Source of the DNA: Streptomyces sp. B21-083
GTDB lineage: Bacteria > Actinomycetota > Actinomycetes > Streptomycetales > Streptomycetaceae
Direction: 5' to 3'
Assembly (NCBI RefSeq): GCF_036898825.1
Contig: NZ_JARUND010000002.1
Coordinates: forward strand, 1,736,001 to 1,800,000
DNA length: 64,000 nt
Numbering within the stretch: position 1 is the stretch's first letter; the number at the start of each line of letters is the position of its first letter. The notes beneath the pieces were generated by a model. The model was not told the origin of the DNA. It saw only the letters and a program-made list of their open reading frames with translations, and did not search any database. Both the position numbers and the translations under genes were made by a program. Positions 1 to 7,778 of the stretch are shown here, one piece after another.

Positions 1-2921
1 CCGTGGTCGCCGGCGAAGATCGCGACCGCCGCGGGTTCCGGGATCGGGGGCGGGCACATGCGGGACAGCCCCGACAACTGCGCGGAGATGATCTCCAGCA
101 TGCCGAGCGCGCCCGCCGGCTTCGTCATGCGCTTCTGGCGTTCCCACGCCTCGCCGAGCGCCTTGGCGTCCAGCGGGCGGATGTTGGCGACGGTCTCGGC
201 GAGCAGGTCGTGCGGCTCCTCACCGGGCAGCGCCCGACGGCCGTACGTCTCCTCGTGCACGACCCACGACAGGGGGCGGCGCTTGGACCAGCCCGCCTGC
301 ATCAGCTCGGGCTCCTCCGGGAACTCGTCGACGTAGCCGACGCAGAGGTAGGCCACGACTTCCAGGTGCTCGGGCAGGCCCAGCGTCCGGACCATCTCGC
401 GCTCGTCGAAGAAACTGACCCAGCCCACGCCGAGGCCCTCGGCGCGGGCGGCGAGCCACAGGTTCTCGACCGCGAGTGCGGAGGAATAGGGGGCCATCTG
501 CGGCTGGGTGTGCCGACCGAGGGTGTGGCGCCCGCCCCGGGTCGGGTCGGCGGTCACGACGATGTTCACGGGAGTGTCGAGGATGGCCTCGATCTTCAGT
601 TCCTTGAACTGCTTCGCCCGGCCCTTGGGCAGCGACTTGGCGTATGCCTCCCGCTGCCGCGCGGCCAGTTCGTGCATCGTGCCGCGGGTCTCCGCCGAGC
701 GGATCACGACGAAGTCCCAGGGCTGCGAGTGGCCGACGGACGGCGCCGTGTGGGCCGCCTCCAGCACGCGCAGCAGTACGTCGTGCGGGATCGGGTCGCT
801 GCGGAAGCCGTTGCGGATGTCCCGGCGCTCACGCATCACCTTGAGCACGGCCTCGCGCTCGGCGTCGTCGTAGCCGGGAGCTGCCGGGCCGGGGGACTCT
901 CGTACGTCTCCCACCGCGGCCCCGCTCTCCTCCTGCTCGGCGACCCTGGTGTCCAGGTCCTCCGCCTGCTGGGCCACCTGTACGCCATCGGGCTCGGGGT
1001 CGGCGACCGGGTCAGGGACCGCTTCGGGTTCCTCGATGAGGATCACCGGCGCCAGGTCGGGGGCCGGGACATCGGCCTCCGTCACTGCTTCCGGGGCCGT
1101 TGGTTCCGGGTACTCGGGCTCAGTGGGCTGTGCCGGCTCCGGCTGCGGAGCGCCTGGGGCGGTCTCCGTAGCGGGCCCGGTCTCAGCCACGTGCTCGTCC
1201 TCCGGCACCAGGACGAGGCCGTGCGGGGGCGTCGGGGCCAGGTGCGGGGCGATGGGCACGGTGCCGTCGACGGGGACGAACTGGGCTACCGGCTCGGCCG
1301 GCAGGGGCTCGACCAGGAGCGGCTCGGCCGACAGTTGGGGCGGGTCGACCGGCTCGGCTGCCTGCGGCTCGGCGAACACGACGGGCTCCTCGGTGGGAGC
1401 CGCAGCGGGTGCCTCGGCCGGGAGCGCGGGCTCGGCCGGAGCGGGTGCATGGTCGCTCGGGGCGGCCGGTGCGAGTTCGGGTACGGGTACGGGTACCGGT
1501 TCGGGTTCGGGTTCGGGTACTGCCGGTGCTTCCGCGACCGGCGAGATCTGCGACTCGACAGGGGCGTGCCCGGCGCTCTCCAGGACGGGAGCGGGCGCTT
1601 CCTCCGCTACGGCCTCGGCCTGGGCCTGGGGCTGGGGCTGGGGCTCCGCAGGCGGGGCGTACTCCGTCATCTGTACGACGGTGGCGTCCGCGAGTTGGGA
1701 CGCCGGGTCCACGAGGTGGTCGACCGGGGGTGCCGTCGCGACGGGCGGAGTCGGGAACTCGTCCACGGGGATGCCCGGGGCCTCGACGTGTGCGTCAGGG
1801 TCCCCGTCCCCTGCCTGCGGCTCACTCTCGGGGGCGGTCTGGGGGGCGACCTGCGGGGCCGTCTCCGGGTGGGGCTCGGGGGCGAAGTGAGCCTCCGGCG
1901 CCATCGGGGTGTCCTGCGGGAGCTGCGCGTCCGGTAGGACGATCGGCGCGGCCGGTACAGGTTCCGCCTCGGGTACGACGATCAGGGCGTCCTCGGGCTG
2001 CGGCACCGCGTCCTCGGTCTCCTGCGGAGCCTGCGCCACCTCGGGGGCCGAGGGATCAGCCGGGGAGGCGACGCCGGCCTCGGGGCCCCCGGGGGCCGGT
2101 ACCGCCACGGCGGGGTCCGGGATCAGGGGAGCCTCGAAGGCGTACACGGTCTCCGGCGAGGGAGCAGCGGGCTCGGGCGTCTCGTAGGCGCCCTCCGGCC
2201 CCTCGTACGACGCGTCCGGAGTTGTCTCCTGGAGCGCCGGGTCGGGCTCTGCCGGGTCCGGGATCTCGGCCGCCTCGACGGCCGGCTCGGGGATCAGGGT
2301 CTCGGCCTGAACCGGAATAACCGCTTCCGCAGGGTGTGCCGTCTCGCTCACCGGCGGCGGGGCCGGGGCGGCCTGCACCGCTGTGTGCGTCTGGGCCTGG
2401 GCGCCCCAGGGAGCGGCGCCCTGCGGGGCCGCTTCGGCGAGCAGAGGCGCCGCGTCGAGGTATTCGGGAACGGGGGCCTGTGTGGGCGTACCGAACTGGC
2501 GTACCGGTGCCGGCATGCCCGCCGGGCCCCGGTCGGCGAGGGAGCGGACCGGGCTCGTGGAGGCGTCGGGGGTCGGCGGGCCGAGGTGCAGCGGGCGGCG
2601 GGGCGCGACCGGCGCCGTCGCCTGGGCGACGGGGGCCTGGGTCGCCAGCCGGACGGCGCTCAGGTCGACCGAGCCGCTGTCGCGGCCACCGGTCTCGTGC
2701 GGGCCGGGCTCATGCACGGCCTCGACGACGGGCGCCGGGACGGGTGGCGCGACCTCGTTGCCCCACGCGCTCTGGGCGCCCGGGAGCAGCAGCAGGTCTT
2801 CGTCCTCAGCGGTGGTCTCGGAGAGGTAGGTGTACGCACCGTGCGCGGCGACGCCCGGCTGTTCCACCATGCCTGCGCTCTCCGGCAGTCCCTCGGCCGG
2901 GACCTGGCCGGTGTCGGTCAT
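1..2921 (-). CDS. cobT: BluB-CobT fusion with very long disordered N-terminus (partial, C-terminus off window)
   Basis: The two enzyme domains make and use the lower ligand of vitamin B12. BluB (5,6-dimethylbenzimidazole synthase, nitroreductase fold) cleaves reduced FMN to DMB, and CobT attaches it to nicotinate mononucleotide. Reading leftward from ATG at 2919-2921, about 680 residues are a Pro/Ala/Glu-rich low-complexity tract. The BluB domain follows at residues about 682-890, with motifs RRDIRNGF, APSVGHSQPWDF and GVGWVSFFDE. CobT begins near residue 900 and is cut at the edge just after AIFAGDHG. Fusion of BluB and CobT is common in Streptomyces; the length of the acidic, proline-rich extension is the odd part. 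The start follows a weak purine stretch, so a downstream start inside the low-complexity region cannot be excluded. The next gene upstream, cobL, is in the same direction and pathway, but a strong hairpin separates them. I saw no B12 riboswitch upstream. Confidence 0.88.
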   Translation of the reverse strand, partial: MTDTGQVPAEGLPESAGMVEQPGVAAHGAYTYLSETTAEDEDLLLLPGAQSAWGNEVAPPVPAPVVEAVHEPGPHETGGRDSGSVDLSAVRLATQAPVAQATAPVAPRRPLHLGPPTPDASTSPVRSLADRGPAGMPAPVRQFGTPTQAPVPEYLDAAPLLAEAAPQGAAPWGAQAQTHTAVQAAPAPPPVSETAHPAEAVIPVQAETLIPEPAVEAAEIPDPAEPDPALQETTPDASYEGPEGAYETPEPAAPSPETVYAFEAPLIPDPAVAVPAPGGPEAGVASPADPSAPEVAQAPQETEDAVPQPEDALIVVPEAEPVPAAPIVLPDAQLPQDTPMAPEAHFAPEPHPETAPQVAPQTAPESEPQAGDGDPDAHVEAPGIPVDEFPTPPVATAPPVDHLVDPASQLADATVVQMTEYAPPAEPQPQPQAQAEAVAEEAPAPVLESAGHAPVESQISPVAEAPAVPEPEPEPVPVPVPELAPAAPSDHAPAPAEPALPAEAPAAAPTEEPVVFAEPQAAEPVDPPQLSAEPLLVEPLPAEPVAQFVPVDGTVPIAPHLAPTPPHGLVLVPEDEHVAETGPATETAPGAPQPEPAQPTEPEYPEPTAPEAVTEADVPAPDLAPVILIEEPEAVPDPVADPEPDGVQVAQQAEDLDTRVAEQEESGAAVGDVRESPGPAAPGYDDAEREAVLKVMRERRDIRNGFRSDPIPHDVLLRVLEAAHTAPSVGHSQPWDFVVIRSAETRGTMHELAARQREAYAKSLPKGRAKQFKELKIEAILDTPVNIVVTADPTRGGRHTLGRHTQPQMAPYSSALAVENLWLAARAEGLGVGWVSFFDEREMVRTLGLPEHLEVVAYLCVGYVDEFPEEPELMQAGWSKRRPLSWVVHEETYGRRALPGEEPHDLLAETVANIRPLDAKALGEAWERQKRMTKPAGALGMLEIISAQLSGLSRMCPPPIPEPAAVAIFAGDH

Positions 2922-3057
2922 GCGAACCCCTCGCCCATCGGTTAGTGCTTCTACGAACAGCTCACCCGTTACGGCTCACCGATCGCCCCGTAGTGAAGAA
3001 CGAGCATGCGTGCCCAGCGGCACGAACGACCCGTCCCAGAAAGACGACAAAGCCACT

Positions 3058-3086
3058 AACTGGCATTGTCGCCATCAACTGGCATT
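3058..3086. repeat. Two identical 10-bp direct repeats, 19-bp period, upstream of bluB-cobT
   Basis: AACTGGCATT occurs at 3058-3067 and again at 3077-3086. They lie about 137-165 bp upstream of the bluB-cobT start, in a patch more AT-rich than its surroundings. Exact repeats two helical turns apart suggest a regulator site or promoter element. No protein can be assigned. The rest of 2922-3356 holds only the cobL terminator hairpin; I found no B12-box signature. Confidence 0.45.
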
Positions 3087-3316
3087 CTTGCGGCCGTTCC
3101 GCCGTAGCGGGAGCTTGATCCGCCACGGTCCGCTGTGGACTGCGCCACGTTGCGCGCTCCACCGGTTCCGCCGTACCACACTCACCCCAAAACGGGCGCG
3201 CTTTCCGGACATTGGGCTACGAAGTGCCGGGTCACCGAGTGCGGTACAACGGTCGGCCAGCCTACCGCGCGCAGTACGACAACAGGATCACGGGACGGCA
3301 ACCGGCATCAGGGCGC

Positions 3317-3339
3317 ACGGGCGGGCAGTGCCCGCCCGT
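3317..3339 (-). terminator. Hairpin terminator after cobL
   Basis: A perfect 10-bp inverted repeat (ACGGGCGGGC / GCCCGCCCGT) with a 3-nt loop begins 17 nt beyond the cobL stop codon on the minus strand. It has no U-tract, as is usual for Streptomyces terminators. It probably separates cobL transcription from bluB-cobT. Confidence 0.7.
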
Positions 3340-3356
3340 CGCCCGACCACCACCCC

Positions 3357-4595
3357 TCAACGAGGCGCTTCGCGCCGCCGCAATTCTCCGGTGAGCAGGA
3401 ACGCGACGCTCCGTTCCGTCTCCGTCCAGGCCCGGGTGTCGAGTTCGACGGACTGGAGCAGGGCGCACTCGACCTGGTAGCCGTGCTCGGTCAGGACGCG
3501 GCCGATGAGTTCGGCGTCGTCGCGGGTCGCCGCATGCGTCACGATGCGCTGCGGGCGCCGGTCGGCGACCGCGGAGACGACCGCCGCTCCCCCGCCGCCG
3601 ACGCGGACGACATCGGGCTCGGGGAGGTCCTCCAGGATGTGCGGGGCCTCGCCGCGCACGATCTGGAGCTGGACGCCGAAGCGGCGGGCGGCGAAGTCGG
3701 TGCGGGCGCAGGCGTCCACGTTCCGGTCGACGGCGATGACGGCGGCGCCGCTGCGGGCCGCGTCGGTGGCGAAGGCTCCGCTGCCGCAGCCGATGTCCCA
3801 GACTAGGTCGCCCACGCGCGGTCCCAGACGCGCGAGTTGGGCGGCCCGCAGCAGCTCCGTCTCACCGTCGCCGGGGGCCGGCGGGCCGCCCGCGGTGGAG
3901 CTGTGGCCGTACGCCTCGGTGGGCAGGGCCCAGCCGCGCGGGCCCGCCGCCGGGTCGCGGCCGGCGAGCCAGCCGCTGTCCCCGCTCGGAGCGGCCGGGC
4001 CGATGACGATGACGACGTTCGGGTTGCGCCAGATGCGGTCGGCGGCCTTGTCGGAGGTGAGGATCGTGATCTTTTCGCGCTCGGTGCCCAGTTCCTCGCA
4101 GATGACGAAGGTGCGGTGCACTCCGGCGAGGAGCAGGCCGAGTTCGGCGGGGCCGGCACCGGGTGAGGTGAGGACGGCGACCTTGGCGTGGGCGCGGCAC
4201 ACGTTGACCGCGCGGCGCAGGGTCCGGCGGTGCGCGACGACCACCTGTGCGTCGTCCCAGGGCATGCCCGCGCGGGCGAACGCGGTGGCCACCGGGGACA
4301 CGGCGGGGACGACCTCGACCTCCAGGCCGAACTCGGGGTCGCGCAGGGTGCGTACGACCCCGAAGAAGCCGGGGTCACCGTCGGCGAGGACGACGGCGGT
4401 GCCGCGATGGCCGGCGATGCGGCGGGCGGCGAGGGAGACGCTGCCGAGGCGGACGCGTTCGGCGGCCGGGGGTACTTCGGGGAGCGCGAGATGGTGCGCC
4501 GCGCCGGCCACCAGCGTGGCGGCGCCGAGGGCGGAGCGTGCCGTGGCGGTCAGGGGTGAGCCGTCCCAACCGATCACCGTGACCCGGTCGGCCAT
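3357..4595 (-). CDS. cobL: Precorrin-6Y C5,15-methyltransferase (decarboxylating), CbiE-CbiT fusion
   Basis: CobL methylates precorrin-6Y at C-5 and C-15 and removes the C-12 acetate carboxyl, giving precorrin-8X in corrin-ring synthesis. The protein is 412 residues, the normal fusion length. The N-terminal CbiE half (about 1-200) starts with MADRVTVIGWDG and contains LADGDPGFFG, the glycine-rich SAM site of tetrapyrrole methylases. The C-terminal CbiT half (about 235-412) has the class I methyltransferase motif VWDIGCGSGAFA and a following acidic strand end (AVDRN). It is transcribed with its own hairpin terminator downstream and a 147-bp gap to the acetyltransferase gene behind it. Clustering with bluB-cobT supports a cobalamin role. 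Confidence 0.93.
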   Translation of the reverse strand: MADRVTVIGWDGSPLTATARSALGAATLVAGAAHHLALPEVPPAAERVRLGSVSLAARRIAGHRGTAVVLADGDPGFFGVVRTLRDPEFGLEVEVVPAVSPVATAFARAGMPWDDAQVVVAHRRTLRRAVNVCRAHAKVAVLTSPGAGPAELGLLLAGVHRTFVICEELGTEREKITILTSDKAADRIWRNPNVVIVIGPAAPSGDSGWLAGRDPAAGPRGWALPTEAYGHSSTAGGPPAPGDGETELLRAAQLARLGPRVGDLVWDIGCGSGAFATDAARSGAAVIAVDRNVDACARTDFAARRFGVQLQIVRGEAPHILEDLPEPDVVRVGGGGAAVVSAVADRRPQRIVTHAATRDDAELIGRVLTEHGYQVECALLQSVELDTRAWTETERSVAFLLTGELRRREAPR

Positions 4596-4742
4596 CGTCG
4601 TCAGTCTCCAGAGGGTTCGCGCGGGTCGTCGGGCGGCTGGGGGAACCAGGTGGGGCGATCCCCTGAGGGGTCGGCCGTGTCGGGGGCTTCGTGAGGGTAT
4701 CCGGTGTCCCGGAGTGTCCGGCCGTGTCCAGGTCCCCTGGGT

Positions 4743-5381
4743 TCAGTTCCAGTCGGAGTACGACGTGAAACCGCTGGAGTCGGCCAGTTCCTCGCCCGCT
4801 CCTTCGAGGTCCTCGGGGAGGAGGCTCCACACGATGAAGTCGGTGCGTACGTCGGTCCAGGTGCCGTCCTCGGTCCGGACGTGCGCTATACAGGCGCCCC
4901 TCAGGACACCCTCGCTGATACAGCCGATCTTCTGGGCGACCTGCTGGGAGGCGGTGTTGTCGGCGGCCGTGCGCAGCTCGACGCGCTCGAACTTCTGGTC
5001 GCCGAGCACCCATTGGGAGGTGGCGAGCGCGGCCTCTGAGGCGTAGCCCTCGCCGCGCGCCCAGGGGGCGATGACGTACGACAGTTCGGTGGAGCGGATG
5101 TGCCAGTTCGTCTTGGACAGCTGGACGACGCCGACCAGGCGCTGGGTGAGGAACTCGGTGACGGCGAAGTCGAGGCCACGGCCCTCGGTGCGCTCGGCGG
5201 GCGCGTACTCGTTGATCCAGGTGCGGGCCGCGTCCTCGGTGAAGGGCTGGGGTACGTCGGTCCAGGCAGCGACCTGTTCGTCGTTCATCATCTCGGCCAG
5301 TGCGGGGATGTCGTCCTCGTCGAGAGGGCGCAGCACCAACCGCTCCGTGCTGATGGAGATGTTGGGGAAGGTGCTCGTCAT
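4743..5381 (-). CDS. GNAT-family N-acetyltransferase (RimJ/RimL type)
   Basis: This 212-residue protein has the acetyl-CoA fold of RimJ/RimL-like enzymes that acetylate protein N-termini or small amines. It starts MTSTFPNISISTERLVLRPL, the usual TERLxLRP opening. The later section PWARGEGYASEAA is the acetyl-CoA pyrophosphate loop, and VELRTAADNTASQQVAQKIG is the typical NxxSxxVAxKxG segment. I chose the ATG at 5379-5381 because GGAG lies 6 nt upstream, although an upstream in-frame start would add 20 residues. The substrate is not evident. Confidence 0.85.
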   Translation of the reverse strand: MTSTFPNISISTERLVLRPLDEDDIPALAEMMNDEQVAAWTDVPQPFTEDAARTWINEYAPAERTEGRGLDFAVTEFLTQRLVGVVQLSKTNWHIRSTELSYVIAPWARGEGYASEAALATSQWVLGDQKFERVELRTAADNTASQQVAQKIGCISEGVLRGACIAHVRTEDGTWTDVRTDFIVWSLLPEDLEGAGEELADSSGFTSYSDWN

Positions 5382-5548
5382 GCGCCACTCCGTAACCTTC
5401 GGAACCTTCGAACCTGCGAGGCCTGCTGAACTGCCCAGCATGCAGCATGCGGCTCCGGAACCCCATCACGGGGTCCACGCCCCGTGATGGAGCGGACCCC
5501 GTACGTGTCGGTACGTACCGAGGTGGCAGGTGACCGAAGGGGGCCGGA

Positions 5549-5653
5549 TCAGAACGACGGGATCACGGCGCCGTCGTACTTGTCCTCGATGAACTTCCTG
5601 ACCTCGGCGGAGGTCTCATGTCCGTCCGCATTCTGGACGGGCGAGGTCGCGAA
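5549..5653 (-). pseudogene. Remnant: C-terminal tail of a MetQ/NlpA-like methionine-binding lipoprotein
   Basis: A 34-codon minus-strand frame, closed by a stop at 5549-5551 and opened by another stop at 5654-5656, ends in EVRKFIEDKYDGAVIPSF. That is the characteristic ending of methionine ABC transporter binding proteins (compare FIEEKYKGAVVPAF in the family). There is no start codon, signal peptide or body of the protein, and no metN or metI nearby. The best reading is the scar of a deleted metN-metI-metQ operon. From memory, S. coelicolor carries such an operon at this syntenic position. The rest of 5382-5733 has no recognisable gene. Confidence 0.65.
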
Positions 5654-5733
5654 TCAGCCGCGCGCTTCGCCGGTCGGCCGCGCGGTGCGGGGCCGACCGC
5701 ACCAGGCCTTTTGCGCCGTAATAGGGTCGCGGC

Positions 5734-6093
5734 ATGCTTGATGCCCTGACGGTCGCGACCGCCGTCGCCGCTCTCGCGCTCGCCGCCTGGTGCGGCTGGG
5801 CCGCCTCTCGCGATCAGCCCACCAAGGACTGGCACTTCATCGGCATGGGCGTGGTCACGCTGCTCACCGTGGTCCAGCTGGTGGTCGGCATCGTCCAGCT
5901 CGCCCGGGGCGAGAGGCCGGAGCAGGGTACGACGATCTTCGTGGCGTATCTGCTGGGCGCACTGGCGTGTGTGCCGGTGACGGGGTTCATGTCGCTGGCG
6001 GAGCGCACCCGGTGGGGTTCGGTGACGGTCGCCGCCGGCGGTGTGGTGCTGGCCGTGCTGGAGGTGCGGCTCTATGACATCTGGGGAGGGTGA
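5734..6093 (+). CDS. Small integral membrane protein, unknown function
   Basis: A 119-residue protein with four predicted hydrophobic segments, at about 1-24, 38-58, 68-88 and 95-113, joined by short charged loops. It starts MLDALTVATAVAALALAAW. It resembles conserved Streptomyces membrane proteins of unknown role. Its stop codon lies 1 nt before the start of another small membrane protein, so the two are probably co-translated and may work together. No catalytic or transport motif is visible. Confidence 0.75.
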   Translation: MLDALTVATAVAALALAAWCGWAASRDQPTKDWHFIGMGVVTLLTVVQLVVGIVQLARGERPEQGTTIFVAYLLGALACVPVTGFMSLAERTRWGSVTVAAGGVVLAVLEVRLYDIWGG

Positions 6094-6094
6094 G

Positions 6095-6526
6095 ATGGCC
6101 ATGACGCAGGAGAAGCCCGCGCGGAAGCGGCTCATCAGTGGGCCGGGGATACTGCTGGTCTGGCTGTACGGCGTGATGGTCGTCGGTGCGGTGTCGCGCT
6201 CGGCCGTGCAGATCTCGACCGAGTTCGGGCACGCGCCACTCGCCTACTCGCTCTCGGCTGTCGCCGGCGTCGTGTACGGGTTCATCACGTACTCGCTGGT
6301 GCGGGGCGGGGAGACGGCCCGGCGCGCCGCGCTGGCCTGTTGCGCCGGGGAGCTGGTCGGGGTACTGGTCGTGGGTACGTGGACCTTGGTCGAGCCGTCC
6401 GCGTTTCCCGACTCGACCGTGTGGTCCGACTACGGGATGGGGTACTTGTTCATCCCGGTGCTGCTGCCGATCTCCGCGATGTACTGGTTGCGTAAAGCAC
6501 GTGCGCTTCAGGGGGAGGTCGGCTGA
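6095..6526 (+). CDS. Small integral membrane protein, unknown function (partner of preceding gene)
   Basis: A 143-residue protein with a basic N-terminus (MAMTQEKPARKRLISGPG) followed by about four hydrophobic segments. The start ATG at 6095 follows a strong GGGGAGGG ribosome-binding site that overlaps the end of the upstream membrane-protein gene. Tight coupling suggests a two-component membrane complex. The family is not recognised. Confidence 0.75.
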   Translation: MAMTQEKPARKRLISGPGILLVWLYGVMVVGAVSRSAVQISTEFGHAPLAYSLSAVAGVVYGFITYSLVRGGETARRAALACCAGELVGVLVVGTWTLVEPSAFPDSTVWSDYGMGYLFIPVLLPISAMYWLRKARALQGEVG

Positions 6527-6541
6527 GGTTGTGCGCGACTG

Positions 6542-6588
6542 CGGCCCGTGGGGGCTTGTCGCGCAGTTCCCCGCGCCTCTGAAAAGCG
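6542..6588. repeat. Family-1 intergenic repeat, copy A
   Basis: A copy of the GC-rich element with core CGCGCAGTTCCCCGCGCC followed by CTGAAAAG. It sits between the convergent ends of the membrane-protein and acetyltransferase genes. Other copies are at 10042, 13455, 22231, 41491 and 47441-47612. Confidence 0.75.
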
Positions 6589-6589
6589 A

Positions 6590-7087
6590 TCACGCCGTCG
6601 CTGCGTAAGTACCCGCCTGCTTCTCCAGGATGATCATCGGTACGCCGTCGGTGCCCTTGTCGGTGCCTACCGTCTCGTAGCCGACCCGGCGGTACAGGCG
6701 CAGGCCCTTGTCGCTGCGGTGGCCCGTGCTGAGGCGGAACCTCTTGGCGCCGCGCTCCTCGGCGAGCGCCGACTCGGCGGCGCGCAGGAGGCGGGCGCCG
6801 ATGCCGTGACCCTGGAGGCGGGGGTGGACACAGAGCTTGCCGATGGACGCCGTGCCGTCGGGGTTCGGCGTGCCGCGCACCGAGCCGACCACCTCCTCGC
6901 CCAGCCGCGCCACGTAGACGCAGTCCGCGCCGACTTCCTCCCGGACGGAGTCCAGGGTCTGGAGGAGCGGGTCGATCCGGTAGTTGCCGTACAGAGCGGC
7001 CTCGCTCTGGAAGCACAGGTACTGCAGCCGGAAGATCTGCTCGGCGTCCCGTTCAGTCGCCACGGAGATGGTCACGCTCATGCCCAT
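6590..7087 (-). CDS. GNAT-family N-acetyltransferase
   Basis: A 165-residue single-domain acetyltransferase. The central strand and loop SIGKLCVHPRLQGHGIGARL is the acetyl-CoA binding motif A (QxxGxGxxL), and RLYRRVGYETVG is the C-terminal motif B. I chose the ATG at 7085-7087 because a GGGAGG site lies about 8 nt upstream; the longer frame would place the start inside that site. Another ATG two codons on is also possible. The substrate is unknown. It is convergent with the small membrane protein pair. Confidence 0.83.
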   Translation of the reverse strand: MGMSVTISVATERDAEQIFRLQYLCFQSEAALYGNYRIDPLLQTLDSVREEVGADCVYVARLGEEVVGSVRGTPNPDGTASIGKLCVHPRLQGHGIGARLLRAAESALAEERGAKRFRLSTGHRSDKGLRLYRRVGYETVGTDKGTDGVPMIILEKQAGTYAATA

Positions 7088-7132
7088 GTGTGCACGCCTC
7101 CCGCTCACCTGCTCAGTCGTATGTCCCCACTC

Positions 7133-7648
7133 CTATCCCCGCCCTTCCCCCGCCGCAACCTCCGGCGTCAGCAAACGACGGAGACATCCCAGGCATCTGG
7201 AACGTTCCGGACCAAGACTTCCCTGTGAGATACCCAACTCCCCCGCGATTTCCCGGTAGGTGAGGTCCTTGGGCGACAGCAGCGCCTCCAGCAGGCTCGG
7301 GCAGCGGCCGGGCAGCCGGCGCACCGCGTCCCGCAGGGCGCGGTGCCGGGCGGCGGTGAGTGCGAGCTGCTCGGGGCCCGGTCCGGCGTCGGCCGCGGGC
7401 TGATCGCCGTACGGCCGCTCGACGCGGGCGGTACGGCGGCTGCGGCGGGCCTCGGAGCGGACGGCCCGGCGGAGCCAGTTGTGCGGGTCGCTCGGCGGGC
7501 CGTCGGAGTCGAGTCGTTCCAGGAGGCGGAGCCAGACCGCCTGTTCAAGGTCGCTCGGCTCGGCACCGTAGGCATATGCCTCCGCGGAGGCCTCGGCGGC
7601 GAGCAGGGGGCGCAGGGCGGAAACCATGTCGTGGGTCATATGCGGCAC
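7133..7648 (-). CDS. ECF-like RNA polymerase sigma factor
   Basis: A 171-residue protein with reduced sigma-70 architecture. A region-2-like helix pair lies near residues 30-75 (DLEQAVWLRLLERL, NWLRRAVRSEARRSRR). Region 4 lies near 105-160 with a helix-turn-helix (LTYREIAGELGISQGSLGPE). It would direct RNA polymerase to a small regulon. No anti-sigma gene adjoins it. The start is uncertain: the GTG at 7646-7648 has a GGGGCGG upstream, while an in-frame ATG three codons later has no ribosome-binding site. From memory, a sigma-like gene sits at the same place in S. coelicolor. Confidence 0.78.
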   Translation of the reverse strand: MPHMTHDMVSALRPLLAAEASAEAYAYGAEPSDLEQAVWLRLLERLDSDGPPSDPHNWLRRAVRSEARRSRRTARVERPYGDQPAADAGPGPEQLALTAARHRALRDAVRRLPGRCPSLLEALLSPKDLTYREIAGELGISQGSLGPERSRCLGCLRRLLTPEVAAGEGRG

Positions 7649-7778
7649 GACGCGACCGCCCCGGCGGGAGGTTGCCGGAACGGCCGGTTGTCACCCCAAC
7701 CGGGGTGGTGCGGTCAGCCGTTGACGAGGCCCCTCAGGCCCCTCAGACCTCTTGGACCCCGCAGATCCCTCGGGTGCC

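Noticed and set aside
3..1937. Long plus-strand reading frame opposite bluB-cobT
   Set aside because: Low-complexity Arg/Gly translation complementary to a real gene; codon bias and motifs support the minus strand.
2922..3316. Possible cobalamin riboswitch before bluB-cobT
   Set aside because: No B12-box or GCCACTG-type core could be matched on the minus strand, only short direct repeats.
5484..5741. Plus-strand small gene in the 5.5 kb gap
   Set aside because: It is antisense to the MetQ-like remnant, with no ribosome-binding site and no family.
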